Assembly: GCA_017881055.1 (NCBI GenBank)
Contig: JADGRF010000060.1
Span: 1-51,602, forward strand
Source: Sandaracinaceae bacterium
Lineage (GTDB): Bacteria; Myxococcota_A; Polyangia; Polyangiales; JAFGIB01
DNA: 51,602 nucleotides
Direction: 5' to 3'
Both the position numbers and the translations under genes were made by a program. Below the pieces are notes generated by a model. The model did not search any database. It saw only the letters and a program-made list of their open reading frames with translations, and was not told the DNA's origin. This document shows positions 22,989 to 30,646 of the stretch, piece after piece (position 1 is the stretch's first letter; the number at the start of each line of letters is the position of its first letter).

Positions 22989-25040
22989 GTGTCAAGCGAA
23001 GGGTCATCACAGCGTTCGCCGGATATGCGTGAGAAGCGCGAGAAGCGCGAGAAGCGCGATAAGCCCTGGATCATGCGCACGTACGCGGGTCACAGCACCG
23101 CGGCCGCTTCGAATGCGCTGTACCGGACGAACCTGAACAAGGGCCAGACCGGCTTGTCGGTCGCCTTCGACCTGCCCACGCAGACGGGTTACGACCCGGA
23201 CCATGCGCTGGCGCTCGGCGAGGTTGGCAAGGTCGGTGTCCCCGTTTCGCACATCGGCGACATGCGCGCCCTGTTCAACGGCCTGCCGCTCGACCAGATG
23301 AACACCTCGATGACGATCAACGCGACGGCCCCGTGGCTGCTCGCGCTCTACATCGCCGTCGCCGAGGAGAACGGCGTCGACCGCAAGCTGCTGCAGGGCA
23401 CCACGCAGAACGATCTCGTCAAAGAGTATTTATCCCGCGGCACGTACATCTTCCCGCCCGGCGCGTCGCTCAAGCTCACCGCCGACATGATCGCGTACAC
23501 GGTCAACGAGGTCCCCAAGTGGAACCCGACGAATATCTGCAGCTACCACTTGCAGGAAGCCGGCGCGACGCCGGTGCAAGAGCTGGCGTACTCGCTGTCG
23601 ACTGCGATCGCGGTGCTCGACGCCGTGAAGAACGGTGGCCAAGTGCCAGCGGCCGAGATCCCCAAGGTGGTCGGTCGCATCTCGTTCTTCGTGAACGCGG
23701 GCATCCGCTTCATCGAAGAGATGTGCAAGATGCGCGCGTTCACCGAGCTGTGGGACCGCATCACCAAGGAACGCTACGGCGTCGAGGAAGCCAGCTTTCG
23801 TCGCTTTCGCTACGGCGTGCAGGTGAACTCGCTCGGCCTCACCGAGCCGCAGCCCGAGAACAACATCCTGCGCATCGTCATGGAGATGCTCGGCGTCGCG
23901 TTGAGCAAAGATGCGCGCGCCCGTGCGATTCAGCTGCCCGCATGGAACGAAGCGCTCGGCTTGCCGCGTCCGTGGGATCAGCAGTGGTCGCTGCGCGCGC
24001 AGCAGATCCTGGCGTTCGAGAGCGATCTGCTCGAGTACGAAGACATCTTCGACGGCAGTCACGTGATCACGGCCAAGGTCGCCGAGATGGTCGCGGCCGC
24101 GTGGAAAGAAGTGGAAGACATCGACGCGCGCGGTGGCGTGATCGAAGCGGTCGAGAGCGGCTACTTGAAGCAGCGCTTGGTCGAGTCGAACGCCGCGCGC
24201 CTGCGCGCGATCGAGAGCGGCGAACAGGTCGTGGTCGGTGTGAACAAGTTCGTCGAGACCGCGGAGTGCCCGCTCACGAAAGACCTCGACGACGCGATCA
24301 TGACCGTCGATCCCGCGGTCGAGAAGCAAGCGACCGAAGCGATCAAGAAGTGGCGCGCGGAGCGCGACCAGAAGGCTGCAGACGCCGCGCTCGCCAAGCT
24401 GAAGGCCGCCGTGAAGAGCGGTCAGAACGTAATGCCGGCGTCGATCGAAGCGGCGCGTGCCGGCGTCACCACGGGCGAGTGGGCGGCCGCGCTGCGTGAC
24501 GTCGTCGGCGAGTACCGTGCGCCCACCGGCGTCGCGGGTGCACGTCTGGATCAGCTGCAACCGAACGCCAAGAGCAAGGTCGAAGCGCTGCGCGCGCGCG
24601 TGGCGCAGCTGACGGTCGAGCTAGGTCGTCGTCCCAAGATCCTGGTCGGCAAGCCCGGCCTCGACGGCCACAGCAACGGCGCCGAGCAGATCGCGCTCAA
24701 GGCGCGCGACGTCGGCTTCGAGGTCGTCTACGAGGGCATCCGCGTCACGCCCGAGCAGATCGTGGCCTCCGCGATCGAAGAGGGCGTGCACATCATCGGC
24801 ATCTCGATCCTCAGCGGCTCGCACCTCGCGCTCGTGCCGCAGATTCTGGAGCGCCTGAAGCAGAAGGGTGTGCACGTGCCGATCGTCGTCGGCGGCATCA
24901 TCCCGGAAGCTGACGCGCGCCTGCTCGAGGCCAAGGGCATCGCCCGCGTCTACACGCCCAAGGACTTCTTGCTCGACAACATCATGGGTGACCTGGTCGA
25001 GCTCGTCGCCAAAGCTGCGACCACTCATGCCGCCGAATGA
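22989..25040 (+). CDS. ecm: Ethylmalonyl-CoA mutase (adenosylcobalamin-dependent)
   Basis: A 683-aa single-chain B12-dependent acyl-CoA mutase that would isomerise ethylmalonyl-CoA to methylsuccinyl-CoA. The N-terminal TIM-barrel half begins WIMRTYAGHSTAAASNALYR, and continues with GLSVAFDLPTQTGYD, TSMTINATAPWLLALY and WNEALGLPRPWDQQW; this wording matches MeaA/Ecm as I recall it from Rhodobacter and Streptomyces rather than methylmalonyl-CoA mutase. The C-terminal cobalamin domain has the base-off motif D559-x-H561-x-x-G564 (GLDGHSNG), then SILSGSH and VVGGIIP. Start: GTG at 22989, with GGAAGGG eight bases upstream. A nine-base tandem repeat near the 5' end gives the odd REKREKREKRDK stretch before the domain. 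It overlaps meaB and diverges from mcd. Methylmalonyl-CoA mutase is the alternative; motif wording and neighbours favour Ecm. Confidence 0.88.
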   Translation: MSSEGSSQRSPDMREKREKREKRDKPWIMRTYAGHSTAAASNALYRTNLNKGQTGLSVAFDLPTQTGYDPDHALALGEVGKVGVPVSHIGDMRALFNGLPLDQMNTSMTINATAPWLLALYIAVAEENGVDRKLLQGTTQNDLVKEYLSRGTYIFPPGASLKLTADMIAYTVNEVPKWNPTNICSYHLQEAGATPVQELAYSLSTAIAVLDAVKNGGQVPAAEIPKVVGRISFFVNAGIRFIEEMCKMRAFTELWDRITKERYGVEEASFRRFRYGVQVNSLGLTEPQPENNILRIVMEMLGVALSKDARARAIQLPAWNEALGLPRPWDQQWSLRAQQILAFESDLLEYEDIFDGSHVITAKVAEMVAAAWKEVEDIDARGGVIEAVESGYLKQRLVESNAARLRAIESGEQVVVGVNKFVETAECPLTKDLDDAIMTVDPAVEKQATEAIKKWRAERDQKAADAALAKLKAAVKSGQNVMPASIEAARAGVTTGEWAAALRDVVGEYRAPTGVAGARLDQLQPNAKSKVEALRARVAQLTVELGRRPKILVGKPGLDGHSNGAEQIALKARDVGFEVVYEGIRVTPEQIVASAIEEGVHIIGISILSGSHLALVPQILERLKQKGVHVPIVVGGIIPEADARLLEAKGIARVYTPKDFLLDNIMGDLVELVAKAATTHAAE

Positions 25041-26037
25041 ACGTGCGACTCGGCTTGCCGCACGGGTAGCCAGCGCAGAAAAAGTTGCGGTCGCTGCCGC
25101 ACTGAACTTGATCGAGGATCGTCGCGCGCAGTCGCGCAGTGAGATCGAAGCGCTGCTGACGGCGCTCGGGAAGGAGCGCGCGCCTAGCTTCGGTCACCGC
25201 ATTGGTTTGACCGGTCCACCTGGCGTGGGCAAGAGCACGCTGACGGCGGCGCTGGCGCGCGAGTATCGAGCGCGTGGTCTGCACGTGGGCGTGCTGGCGG
25301 TGGATCCGTCGAGCCTGCGCTCGGGTGGCGCGCTGCTCGGTGATCGCGCGCGCATGTCGTTCGATCCGGAAGACGACGGCCTGTTCGTTCGCTCGCTCGC
25401 GACCGCGGGTGACACCGGTGGCCTCGCGTATGCTGCAAACGCAGGCGTCGAAGTGCTCGCCACCGCATACGATCGTGTGCTCGTCGAGACCACCGGCGTC
25501 GGACAAACCGAGACCGACGTGGAGCACGTGGTCGACACCGTGTGCCTGGTGATTCAGCCGGGCTCGGGCGACGTGCTGCAGTTCATCAAGGCCGGCATCA
25601 TGGAGATCCCAGACGTGATCGTCGTGAACAAGGGCGACCACGGCAAGCTCGCGCAGCGCGCGGCGGCCGACCTGCGCGGCGCGCTCGATCGCTTGCGCAA
25701 CGCGGGTCTGGGCGACGCGGGACATGGCACGCCATTGCCGGTGCTGGTCACGAGCGCGCGCGATCTCGTCGGTATCGACGCGCTGGTGGACATCTTCGAG
25801 GCGCAGCGTGCTCGGGTGTCCGAAGCCGAGCTGCTCGAGCGTCGGCATTGCGGCCGGGTGGCGTGGGCGGTGGCGCTGTTTGCACGTCGCTATGGTGAGC
25901 ATGGGCTCAATACCATGGGCGGCCGGGTGGCCTTGCTGGACGAAGTCGACCGCGCTTTGGTCTCCGGAGAGACGCCGGTCGGCGTCGTCGCTGGCCTCGG
26001 CGAGCGCTGCCTGGCGCGCCTGCGCAGCCCGATCTGA
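25027..26037 (+). CDS. meaB: MeaB/ArgK-family G-protein chaperone of the B12 mutase
   Basis: A 336-aa P-loop GTPase that loads and protects adenosylcobalamin-dependent mutases. Motifs: Walker A GPPGVGKST at 63-71, the MeaB-type LAVDPSS segment, GDRARM, the RSLATAGDTGG switch region, ETTGVGQTE, and NKGDH as the base-recognition motif (usual form NKAD). The C-terminal region ALFARRYGEHGLN is the dimerisation part. The gene starts inside ecm: ATG at 25027 overlaps the last 14 bases of the mutase gene, so the two are almost certainly co-translated. This pairing is the usual genetic signature of a mutase and its repair chaperone. It could serve a methylmalonyl-CoA mutase encoded elsewhere too. Confidence 0.93.
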   Translation: MPPNERATRLAARVASAEKVAVAAALNLIEDRRAQSRSEIEALLTALGKERAPSFGHRIGLTGPPGVGKSTLTAALAREYRARGLHVGVLAVDPSSLRSGGALLGDRARMSFDPEDDGLFVRSLATAGDTGGLAYAANAGVEVLATAYDRVLVETTGVGQTETDVEHVVDTVCLVIQPGSGDVLQFIKAGIMEIPDVIVVNKGDHGKLAQRAAADLRGALDRLRNAGLGDAGHGTPLPVLVTSARDLVGIDALVDIFEAQRARVSEAELLERRHCGRVAWAVALFARRYGEHGLNTMGGRVALLDEVDRALVSGETPVGVVAGLGERCLARLRSPI

Positions 26038-26087
26038 GCTTGCCGCGGCCACGTAAGAGCTTGAAAGTATTGAAACTTCATCTGAAT

Positions 26088-26111
26088 GGCGCGGCTGAAT
26101 CATGCCGCGCC
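26088..26111 (+). terminator. Hairpin downstream of meaB
   Basis: A perfect eight-base stem, GGCGCGGC (26088-26095) and GCCGCGCC (26104-26111), with an eight-base AT-rich loop, lies about 50 bases after the meaB stop. No T-run follows, so it may be a Rho-assisted terminator or 3'-stabilising hairpin. Part of the 216-base gap before the next gene. Confidence 0.4.
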
Positions 26112-26171
26112 GCCAGGCGTCCAGTGCAGGCCCCTTGTTCGGTCTGCTACAAGAAATGTCCCGGCTTTGGG

Positions 26172-26200
26172 TTGAACGGCAGCTCAGGCTTCTGTACGAA
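26172..26200 (+). promoter_or_regulatory. Candidate promoter for the exported Ala/Pro-rich protein
   Basis: TTGAAC (26172-26177), a 17-base spacer and TACGAA (26195-26200) resemble a sigma70-type promoter. It lies about 54 bases before the ATG at 26254, which itself has GGAG five bases upstream. The gap is more AT-rich than its surroundings, which supports a promoter, but the -10 match is modest. Confidence 0.35.
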
Positions 26201-26253
26201 TTGGTTACAGCTCGACCTACAGCGGCTCGGGCTCAGGTTTTCGCGGAGTATCC

Positions 26254-27312
26254 ATGATCAAGTTCCACAACGCCCTCCTCGTACTCGCCTGTGGCTTGGC
26301 GATTGGCATCAGCGTGAGCGCACTCGGACCGTCCGCCGCACACGCCGAGGACGGCGCGGTGGTGCAGCGCTTGACCGGCAGTGGCGGCCTCTCAGCGGCG
26401 GCCGCGAAGCGGTTGATCGCGAAAGTGAGTCAGCGCATGGCCAAGTCGGCTGACACGCTCGCCTCCGCAAACGATCCGCTGCGTGTCGCGCTGAGCAACA
26501 CGCTGTTCCACGTTCCCGTGCCGCCAGACACCATGTCCGCCGCGAAGATGCGCTTGAAGCTCTACGCGGGCCTGAACGAGGCCGCGCTCGAAGCGCTGTT
26601 TGCACCGAAGGGCGGAGCCATCGCATCGTGCGTGCGCGCGACTGCCGCCACACAGCCGGAATGCGAAGCGTTGGTGGCTGCAGCCGGCCGCGTGTCGGTG
26701 GCGGAAGCCAAGTCATCATCGGGCGGCCCCGGCCTTGCGGTGGCTGTCGTCGCGCCGACTCGCGCACAACCCGCAGCGGCGCCTGCGGCTGGCGGCGGCT
26801 CACACTTTGGCCGCTACGATTCCGGTTTCGCAAAACCTGCACCGGCACCCGCGTACGTCGCGGCCGCTCCCGTGCAGCGCGCGCAGCCCGCGACGTTCCA
26901 GCCCGTGCAGCGCGCGCAGCCCGCGGCGTTTCACTCGGCGCCTGCTCGCGGCGCGCAACCCGCGGTGTCCGCCAAGGAAGCGTATCGCCTGCAGCGCGAA
27001 GCCTATCTGGCCCGTCAGAAGGAACAGTTCGAAGAGCGTAAGCAGAAGCTGGCCGCTGCCGGCGCACCGGCTGAGTCGTCGCCAGCGCCAGCTACCGCTG
27101 CGCCAACGGCGCCTGTCGCCGCGAAACCGACGGCCGTGGCGGCCAAGGGCGTGAGCGCTCCGGCGAAGGCCGCGCCAGTTGCAGCTGTCGACGAAGCTCC
27201 AGCTGAGGCGCCGGCTGCCGCTGCAGCGCCCGCAGCCAAGTCCGACAAGCCCACCCTCGATGGCGACTTCCTCGACGGCCTGCTTGCCGACCCCTTGGGC
27301 GGCAAGAAGTAA
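26254..27312 (+). CDS. Exported Ala/Pro-rich protein of unknown function
   Basis: A 352-aa protein that I do not recognise. Residues 1-31 are a signal peptide (MIKFHNALLVLACGLAIGIS, then AAHAED as the likely cleavage site). A folded-looking segment follows to about residue 165 (VALSNTLFHVPVPPDTMSA, LYAGLNEAALEALFAPKGG), with two Cys about 12 residues apart (IASCVRATAATQPECEAL), a possible disulfide. After that comes a long Ala/Pro/Gln region with repeated units (VQRAQPATFQP, VQRAQPAAFHS, RGAQPAV), a basic/acidic helix (LARQKEQFEERKQKLAA), and an Ala/Pro tail ending in LDGDFLDGLLADPLGG. This organisation suggests a periplasmic spacer or envelope protein. It lies between meaB and mch but shows no link to their pathway, and it has its own promoter and terminator. 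Confidence 0.75.
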   Translation: MIKFHNALLVLACGLAIGISVSALGPSAAHAEDGAVVQRLTGSGGLSAAAAKRLIAKVSQRMAKSADTLASANDPLRVALSNTLFHVPVPPDTMSAAKMRLKLYAGLNEAALEALFAPKGGAIASCVRATAATQPECEALVAAAGRVSVAEAKSSSGGPGLAVAVVAPTRAQPAAAPAAGGGSHFGRYDSGFAKPAPAPAYVAAAPVQRAQPATFQPVQRAQPAAFHSAPARGAQPAVSAKEAYRLQREAYLARQKEQFEERKQKLAAAGAPAESSPAPATAAPTAPVAAKPTAVAAKGVSAPAKAAPVAAVDEAPAEAPAAAAAPAAKSDKPTLDGDFLDGLLADPLGGKK

Positions 27313-27360
27313 AAACGGTCTCGCCTGACGCGCGACCTGCAGCGTCAGGCGCGCCGTTTT
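27312..27360 (+). terminator. Intrinsic terminator after the exported Ala/Pro-rich gene
   Basis: The stop codon is followed at once by AAAACGG, then CGCCTGACGC (27322-27331), a ten-base loop, GCGTCAGGCG (27342-27351), and CCGTTTT ending at 27360. The ten-base stem plus the flanking AAAACGG/CCGTTTT pairing gives a strong hairpin with an A-tract before and T-tract after, so it should work in both directions and also end mch, whose stop is at 27379. Confidence 0.85.
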
Positions 27361-27378
27361 GCGCCACGCTGTTAGCGC

Positions 27379-28452
27379 TCAGCGCTTCTTGGGCATGAGG
27401 AGCCAGTAGTCGAGATCGAGCACTACGTTGGGGTGGTAGGTGCTGGCGCCGTCTTTTTCGACTTTGAGGGGGATGTTCTCTTTGGTCGGGTCGGCGTTCT
27501 TTACGGCGCATAGGCGGACGCGCAGCGCGCCGGCGTCGCTGCGACCGGGGAGGGCGGCTTTGTCAAGCACTTCGCTGTAGGCGTAGATGGTGTCGCCGGC
27601 GAAGGTGGGGTTGGCGTGCGCGCCGCCGTTCCACGCGAGGATCCCGAGCGCATTCTCGAGCCCGTTGAACGAGAGCGCGCGTGCCGTGCTGATGATGTGG
27701 CCGCCGTAGATCAAACGCTTGCCGAAGCGTGTGCTCTTCGCGGCATGCCCGTCGAAGTGGACCTTGGCCGTGTTCTGGTAGAGGCGCGTTGCGATCGCAT
27801 GCTCGGACTCTTCGATCGACATGCCGTCGACGTGATCGATGCGCTCGCCCTTTTCGTAGTCTTCCCAGAACGCAGCGCCGCCCGACGGCCAAGTCTCGTA
27901 GCGCGAGAGGTCGAGGCACTTGGCGACCGGCAGCTGCTCGGGCTTCACGTCCTTCGGAACATCGGGCTTCTCGTCGGCCCCAGTCGGTGTGCCGGCGTCG
28001 CGCTTGTTCACCATGACCCAGCGCACGTACTCGAGCACGACTTCAGCGCGCTGATTGGTCCCTGTGGTCTTCACCCACACGATGCCGTTCTGCCCGCTCT
28101 TGTTCTCTTTCTTGCCCAGCACCTCGGACACCGAGCGCACGGTGTCGCCCGGATAGACCGGCGCGAGGAAGCGCAGGCCCGCGTACCCGAGGTTCGCCAC
28201 GGCATTGAGCGAGACGTCGTTCACGGTCTTGCCGAACACCATGTGAAACACCAGCAGGTCGTTCACGGTCTCGCGTGCGTAGCCGAGCGAGCGTGCGTAC
28301 TCCGCCGAGCAGTGCAGCGGGTAGCGGTCGCCGTACAGGCCCACGTACAACGCGCAGTCACCCTCCGTGATGGTGCGAGGGACGGCGTGGATGAGCTTTG
28401 CGCCACGCTGGAAATCTTCGAAGAAATTACCGGGGTTGGTCTTGGCTGCCAT
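27379..28452 (-). CDS. mch: Mesaconyl-CoA hydratase (beta-methylmalyl-CoA dehydratase, MaoC-type)
   Basis: A 357-aa double hot-dog-fold hydratase predicted to add water to mesaconyl-CoA, giving beta-methylmalyl-CoA. The N-terminus AKTNPGNFFEDF, followed by HAVPRTITEGDCALYVGLYG, is nearly the wording I recall for Mch from Rhodobacter and Methylorubrum. It is followed by LLVFHMVFGKTVNDVSLNAVANLGYAG. The second half repeats a hot-dog domain (FWEDYEKGERIDHVDGMSIEESEH, then LIYGGHIISTARALS and GDTIYAYSEVLDK). Length fits the two-domain Mch (about 340-350 aa), not single MaoC proteins. There is no obvious ribosome binding site before the ATG at 28452. The shared strand with mcd and proximity to ecm-meaB support the pathway assignment. 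Confidence 0.88.
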   Translation of the reverse strand: MAAKTNPGNFFEDFQRGAKLIHAVPRTITEGDCALYVGLYGDRYPLHCSAEYARSLGYARETVNDLLVFHMVFGKTVNDVSLNAVANLGYAGLRFLAPVYPGDTVRSVSEVLGKKENKSGQNGIVWVKTTGTNQRAEVVLEYVRWVMVNKRDAGTPTGADEKPDVPKDVKPEQLPVAKCLDLSRYETWPSGGAAFWEDYEKGERIDHVDGMSIEESEHAIATRLYQNTAKVHFDGHAAKSTRFGKRLIYGGHIISTARALSFNGLENALGILAWNGGAHANPTFAGDTIYAYSEVLDKAALPGRSDAGALRVRLCAVKNADPTKENIPLKVEKDGASTYHPNVVLDLDYWLLMPKKR

Positions 28453-28499
28453 GGGCGCGTGGATTAGCAGAACTCGCTGACGCGTGCGAGGGTCGGCGG

Positions 28500-29720
28500 G
28501 TGCAGGAAAGCTCGACCGTTCGTCGCCGCGCCTTCTCGCTGAGTTGGCTGGCGTATGCGTCGTATTACCTGGGGCGCAAAGGTCTCAGCGTGACCAAGGC
28601 TACGCTCGTCGCGCAGGTCGGCGTGGGTCTGCCGCTGCTCGCGCTGCTCGATACCGTGTACCTCGCGACCTACGCGGTGGGGCAGGTGCCAAGTGGCTTG
28701 CTCGCCGATCGTATCGGCTCGCGGCGCATGCTCACGCTGGGGATGCTGCTGTCGGCGGCAGCGCTCTTCGTGTTCGGCTCGGCTGGCGCGCCCGCAGTGT
28801 TTCTCGCCTGCTTCGCGCTCAACGGGTTGGCGCAGGCGACGGGCTGGCCCGGTTGCGCGCAGGTCATGGCGGCGCATACGACCGTTCTGGAACGCGCGCG
28901 TGTGATGGGTTGGTGGTCGACCTGCTATCAGGTCGGTGGCATCGCGGCGACCGCGTGCGCCACGTGGTTGCTGGCGCACTACGGCTGGCGCGCCGCGTTT
29001 CGGGTGCCAGCCGTCGGCTTGGCGGTGGTGGCCGGTCTCGTGTTCCTCGGCCTGCCCGACCGCTCCGCTGCGCAAGCGAGCGGGCAGAGCGCCACGCCGC
29101 TCTCGCGCGCCGAGCTGCGCGCCCTGTTCTCGAATCCGCTCATCTACAGCTACAGCGCCTGCTACTTCTGCTTGAAGCTGATTCGCTACAGCTTACTGTT
29201 CTGGTTGCCGTTCTACCTGCACACGGCTGCGGGCTTCGGCAATGTCGAGAGCGGTTACCTATCGACGTCGTTCGAGATCGGCGGCGTGCTCGGCAGCGTG
29301 GGTATGGGCCTTTCCGCCGATCGCTTTGGGCCGACCCGCGCGCACGCCTGCGTGGTGTCGCTCGTGCTGCTGGCGATCTCGCTGTTCGTGTACGCGCACT
29401 TGGGTCACGCCAGTGCGGTCTGGCATTTCGCGGTCATGGCGCTGGTCGGTGTGCTGCTGTTCGGACCCGACGCGCTGCTCTCGGGTGTCGCCGCGCAGGA
29501 TGCGGGCGGTCCGCGTGCAGCCGGTACGGCGGCGGGCTTCGTGAATGGCGTCGGCTCGTTCGGTGCGCTGTGTCAAGGCGCCGTGACGGTGGCGATCGAG
29601 CAAGTGTTCGGCTGGAACGCCGTGTTCTACACGCTGCTCGGCCTGGCGCTACTTGGCGCCGCGTGTCTGATTCCTGGTTTGCAGCTTACAAGAGCGAACG
29701 TCGGAGGAACGCGGCCCTAG
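28500..29720 (+). CDS. MFS transporter, organophosphate:phosphate antiporter-like (OPA)
   Basis: A 406-aa integral membrane protein with about 12 hydrophobic segments. The start region LSWLAYASYYLGRKGLSVTK resembles the GlpT/UhpT/UhpC group (Y-x-x-R-x-N/G-x-S). The MFS motif A appears as GLLADRIGSRRML between helices 2 and 3, and a second copy as GLSADRFGPTRAH between helices 8 and 9. A helix-4/5 feature GLAQATGWPGCAQVMAAH is typical of OPA members. Substrate cannot be assigned: sugar phosphates and glycerol phosphate are possible, but the substrate-binding Arg pair is not clear to me. I take GTG 28500 as start because the frame upstream runs antisense into mch; no strong SD is visible. It overlaps the stop of the convergent TauE/SafE gene. 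Confidence 0.8.
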   Translation: MQESSTVRRRAFSLSWLAYASYYLGRKGLSVTKATLVAQVGVGLPLLALLDTVYLATYAVGQVPSGLLADRIGSRRMLTLGMLLSAAALFVFGSAGAPAVFLACFALNGLAQATGWPGCAQVMAAHTTVLERARVMGWWSTCYQVGGIAATACATWLLAHYGWRAAFRVPAVGLAVVAGLVFLGLPDRSAAQASGQSATPLSRAELRALFSNPLIYSYSACYFCLKLIRYSLLFWLPFYLHTAAGFGNVESGYLSTSFEIGGVLGSVGMGLSADRFGPTRAHACVVSLVLLAISLFVYAHLGHASAVWHFAVMALVGVLLFGPDALLSGVAAQDAGGPRAAGTAAGFVNGVGSFGALCQGAVTVAIEQVFGWNAVFYTLLGLALLGAACLIPGLQLTRANVGGTRP

Positions 29721-30502
29721 CGCAGCGCCAGCGCCAGGGTGGCCGAGATGCCGACCGCCAGCACGATCCACTCCACGGTGCGCCTCGACCAACCGCGGCT
29801 GACGTGTCCCGCGACGTAGCCGCCGAGCACGGCGCTCGCGCTCAGCACGAGAAAGTCCGTCACATTGACCGCGCCTGCGAACAGAAAGTAGATGCCCGCG
29901 ACGCCGTTGTTCGCCGTCGCCAACACGTTCTTCACCGCGTTGCGTTGGTGAATGTCCGACAGGCCGAACGCACCGAGCGCGGCGAGCATGAGGATGCCGG
30001 CAGCTGCCCCGAAGTAGCCGCCGTAGATTGCCACGCAGAACTGCCCGGCCATCAGCGCGAGGTTGTGTTTTTGGTTGGTCGCGTTGGTCGCCTTCAGCGC
30101 GTGCGTCGCGACTTCGTCAGTCGGCGTGAGCGCGCGCGGGATGAAACGTTGGGCCGCCATCAACAGCGTGGCGAGCAGGACCAGGTACGGAACGACGTCG
30201 GCGAACACACGCGAGGGCGTGGCCAGCAACAGGACGCCGCCCAGCAACGAGCCCACGACGCTGACCGGCAACAACAAACGGAGGATCGCGCGCGCTTGCC
30301 ACGCTTCAGCGCGCAACGCGTACGCGCCAGCGAGCGAGCCGGGCCAGAGCGAGAGCGCGTTCGTGGCGTTAGCCACGACGGGGTCGCGTCCGAGCCAGAC
30401 CAGGAGCGGAAACGTCAACAGCGTTCCGCCGCCGGCCACCGCGTTGATCGCACCGGCCACGACGCCTGCGAGCGCGATGATCGCGTATTGCCCGAGCTGC
30501 AT
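29717..30502 (-). CDS. TauE/SafE (DUF81) family membrane permease
   Basis: A 261-aa protein with eight or so hydrophobic segments in the two-repeat TauE/SafE layout: repeat one opens with VVAGAINAVAGGGTLLTFPLLVWLG (family pattern G...G..aGgGG..l..P.L...G), and repeat two carries QFCVAIYGGYFGAAAGILMLAAL. Members export sulfite, sulfoacetate or related organosulfur anions, or are uncharacterised; the substrate here is unknown. I choose ATG 30502 because AAAGGCGG precedes it at a suitable distance; an in-frame ATG at 30520 adds six residues and has GGAG too close. Its stop codon shares the palindrome CTAG (29717-29720) with the convergent MFS gene. Confidence 0.85.
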   Translation of the reverse strand: MQLGQYAIIALAGVVAGAINAVAGGGTLLTFPLLVWLGRDPVVANATNALSLWPGSLAGAYALRAEAWQARAILRLLLPVSVVGSLLGGVLLLATPSRVFADVVPYLVLLATLLMAAQRFIPRALTPTDEVATHALKATNATNQKHNLALMAGQFCVAIYGGYFGAAAGILMLAALGAFGLSDIHQRNAVKNVLATANNGVAGIYFLFAGAVNVTDFLVLSASAVLGGYVAGHVSRGWSRRTVEWIVLAVGISATLALALR

Positions 30503-30646
30503 CGGCACCGCCTTTAGCATGCTCCGGCGTGCGGGTGCATGTCGTCGTAGTCATCGCGGGTCTCTGCCCCGCGCGCGCTCGCGCACCCGCGACGACACCG
30601 GTTCACAGTGCGGCGTGCTGCTGCGTCGTGGCATCATCGTGCATCG

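Noticed and set aside
23430..24560. 376-codon open frame antisense to ecm
   Set aside because: Shadow of the mutase; no domain or ribosome binding site.
28484..30517. 677-codon plus-strand frame spanning the MFS and TauE/SafE genes
   Set aside because: Crosses two well-supported genes; Arg/Gly-rich nonsense translation.
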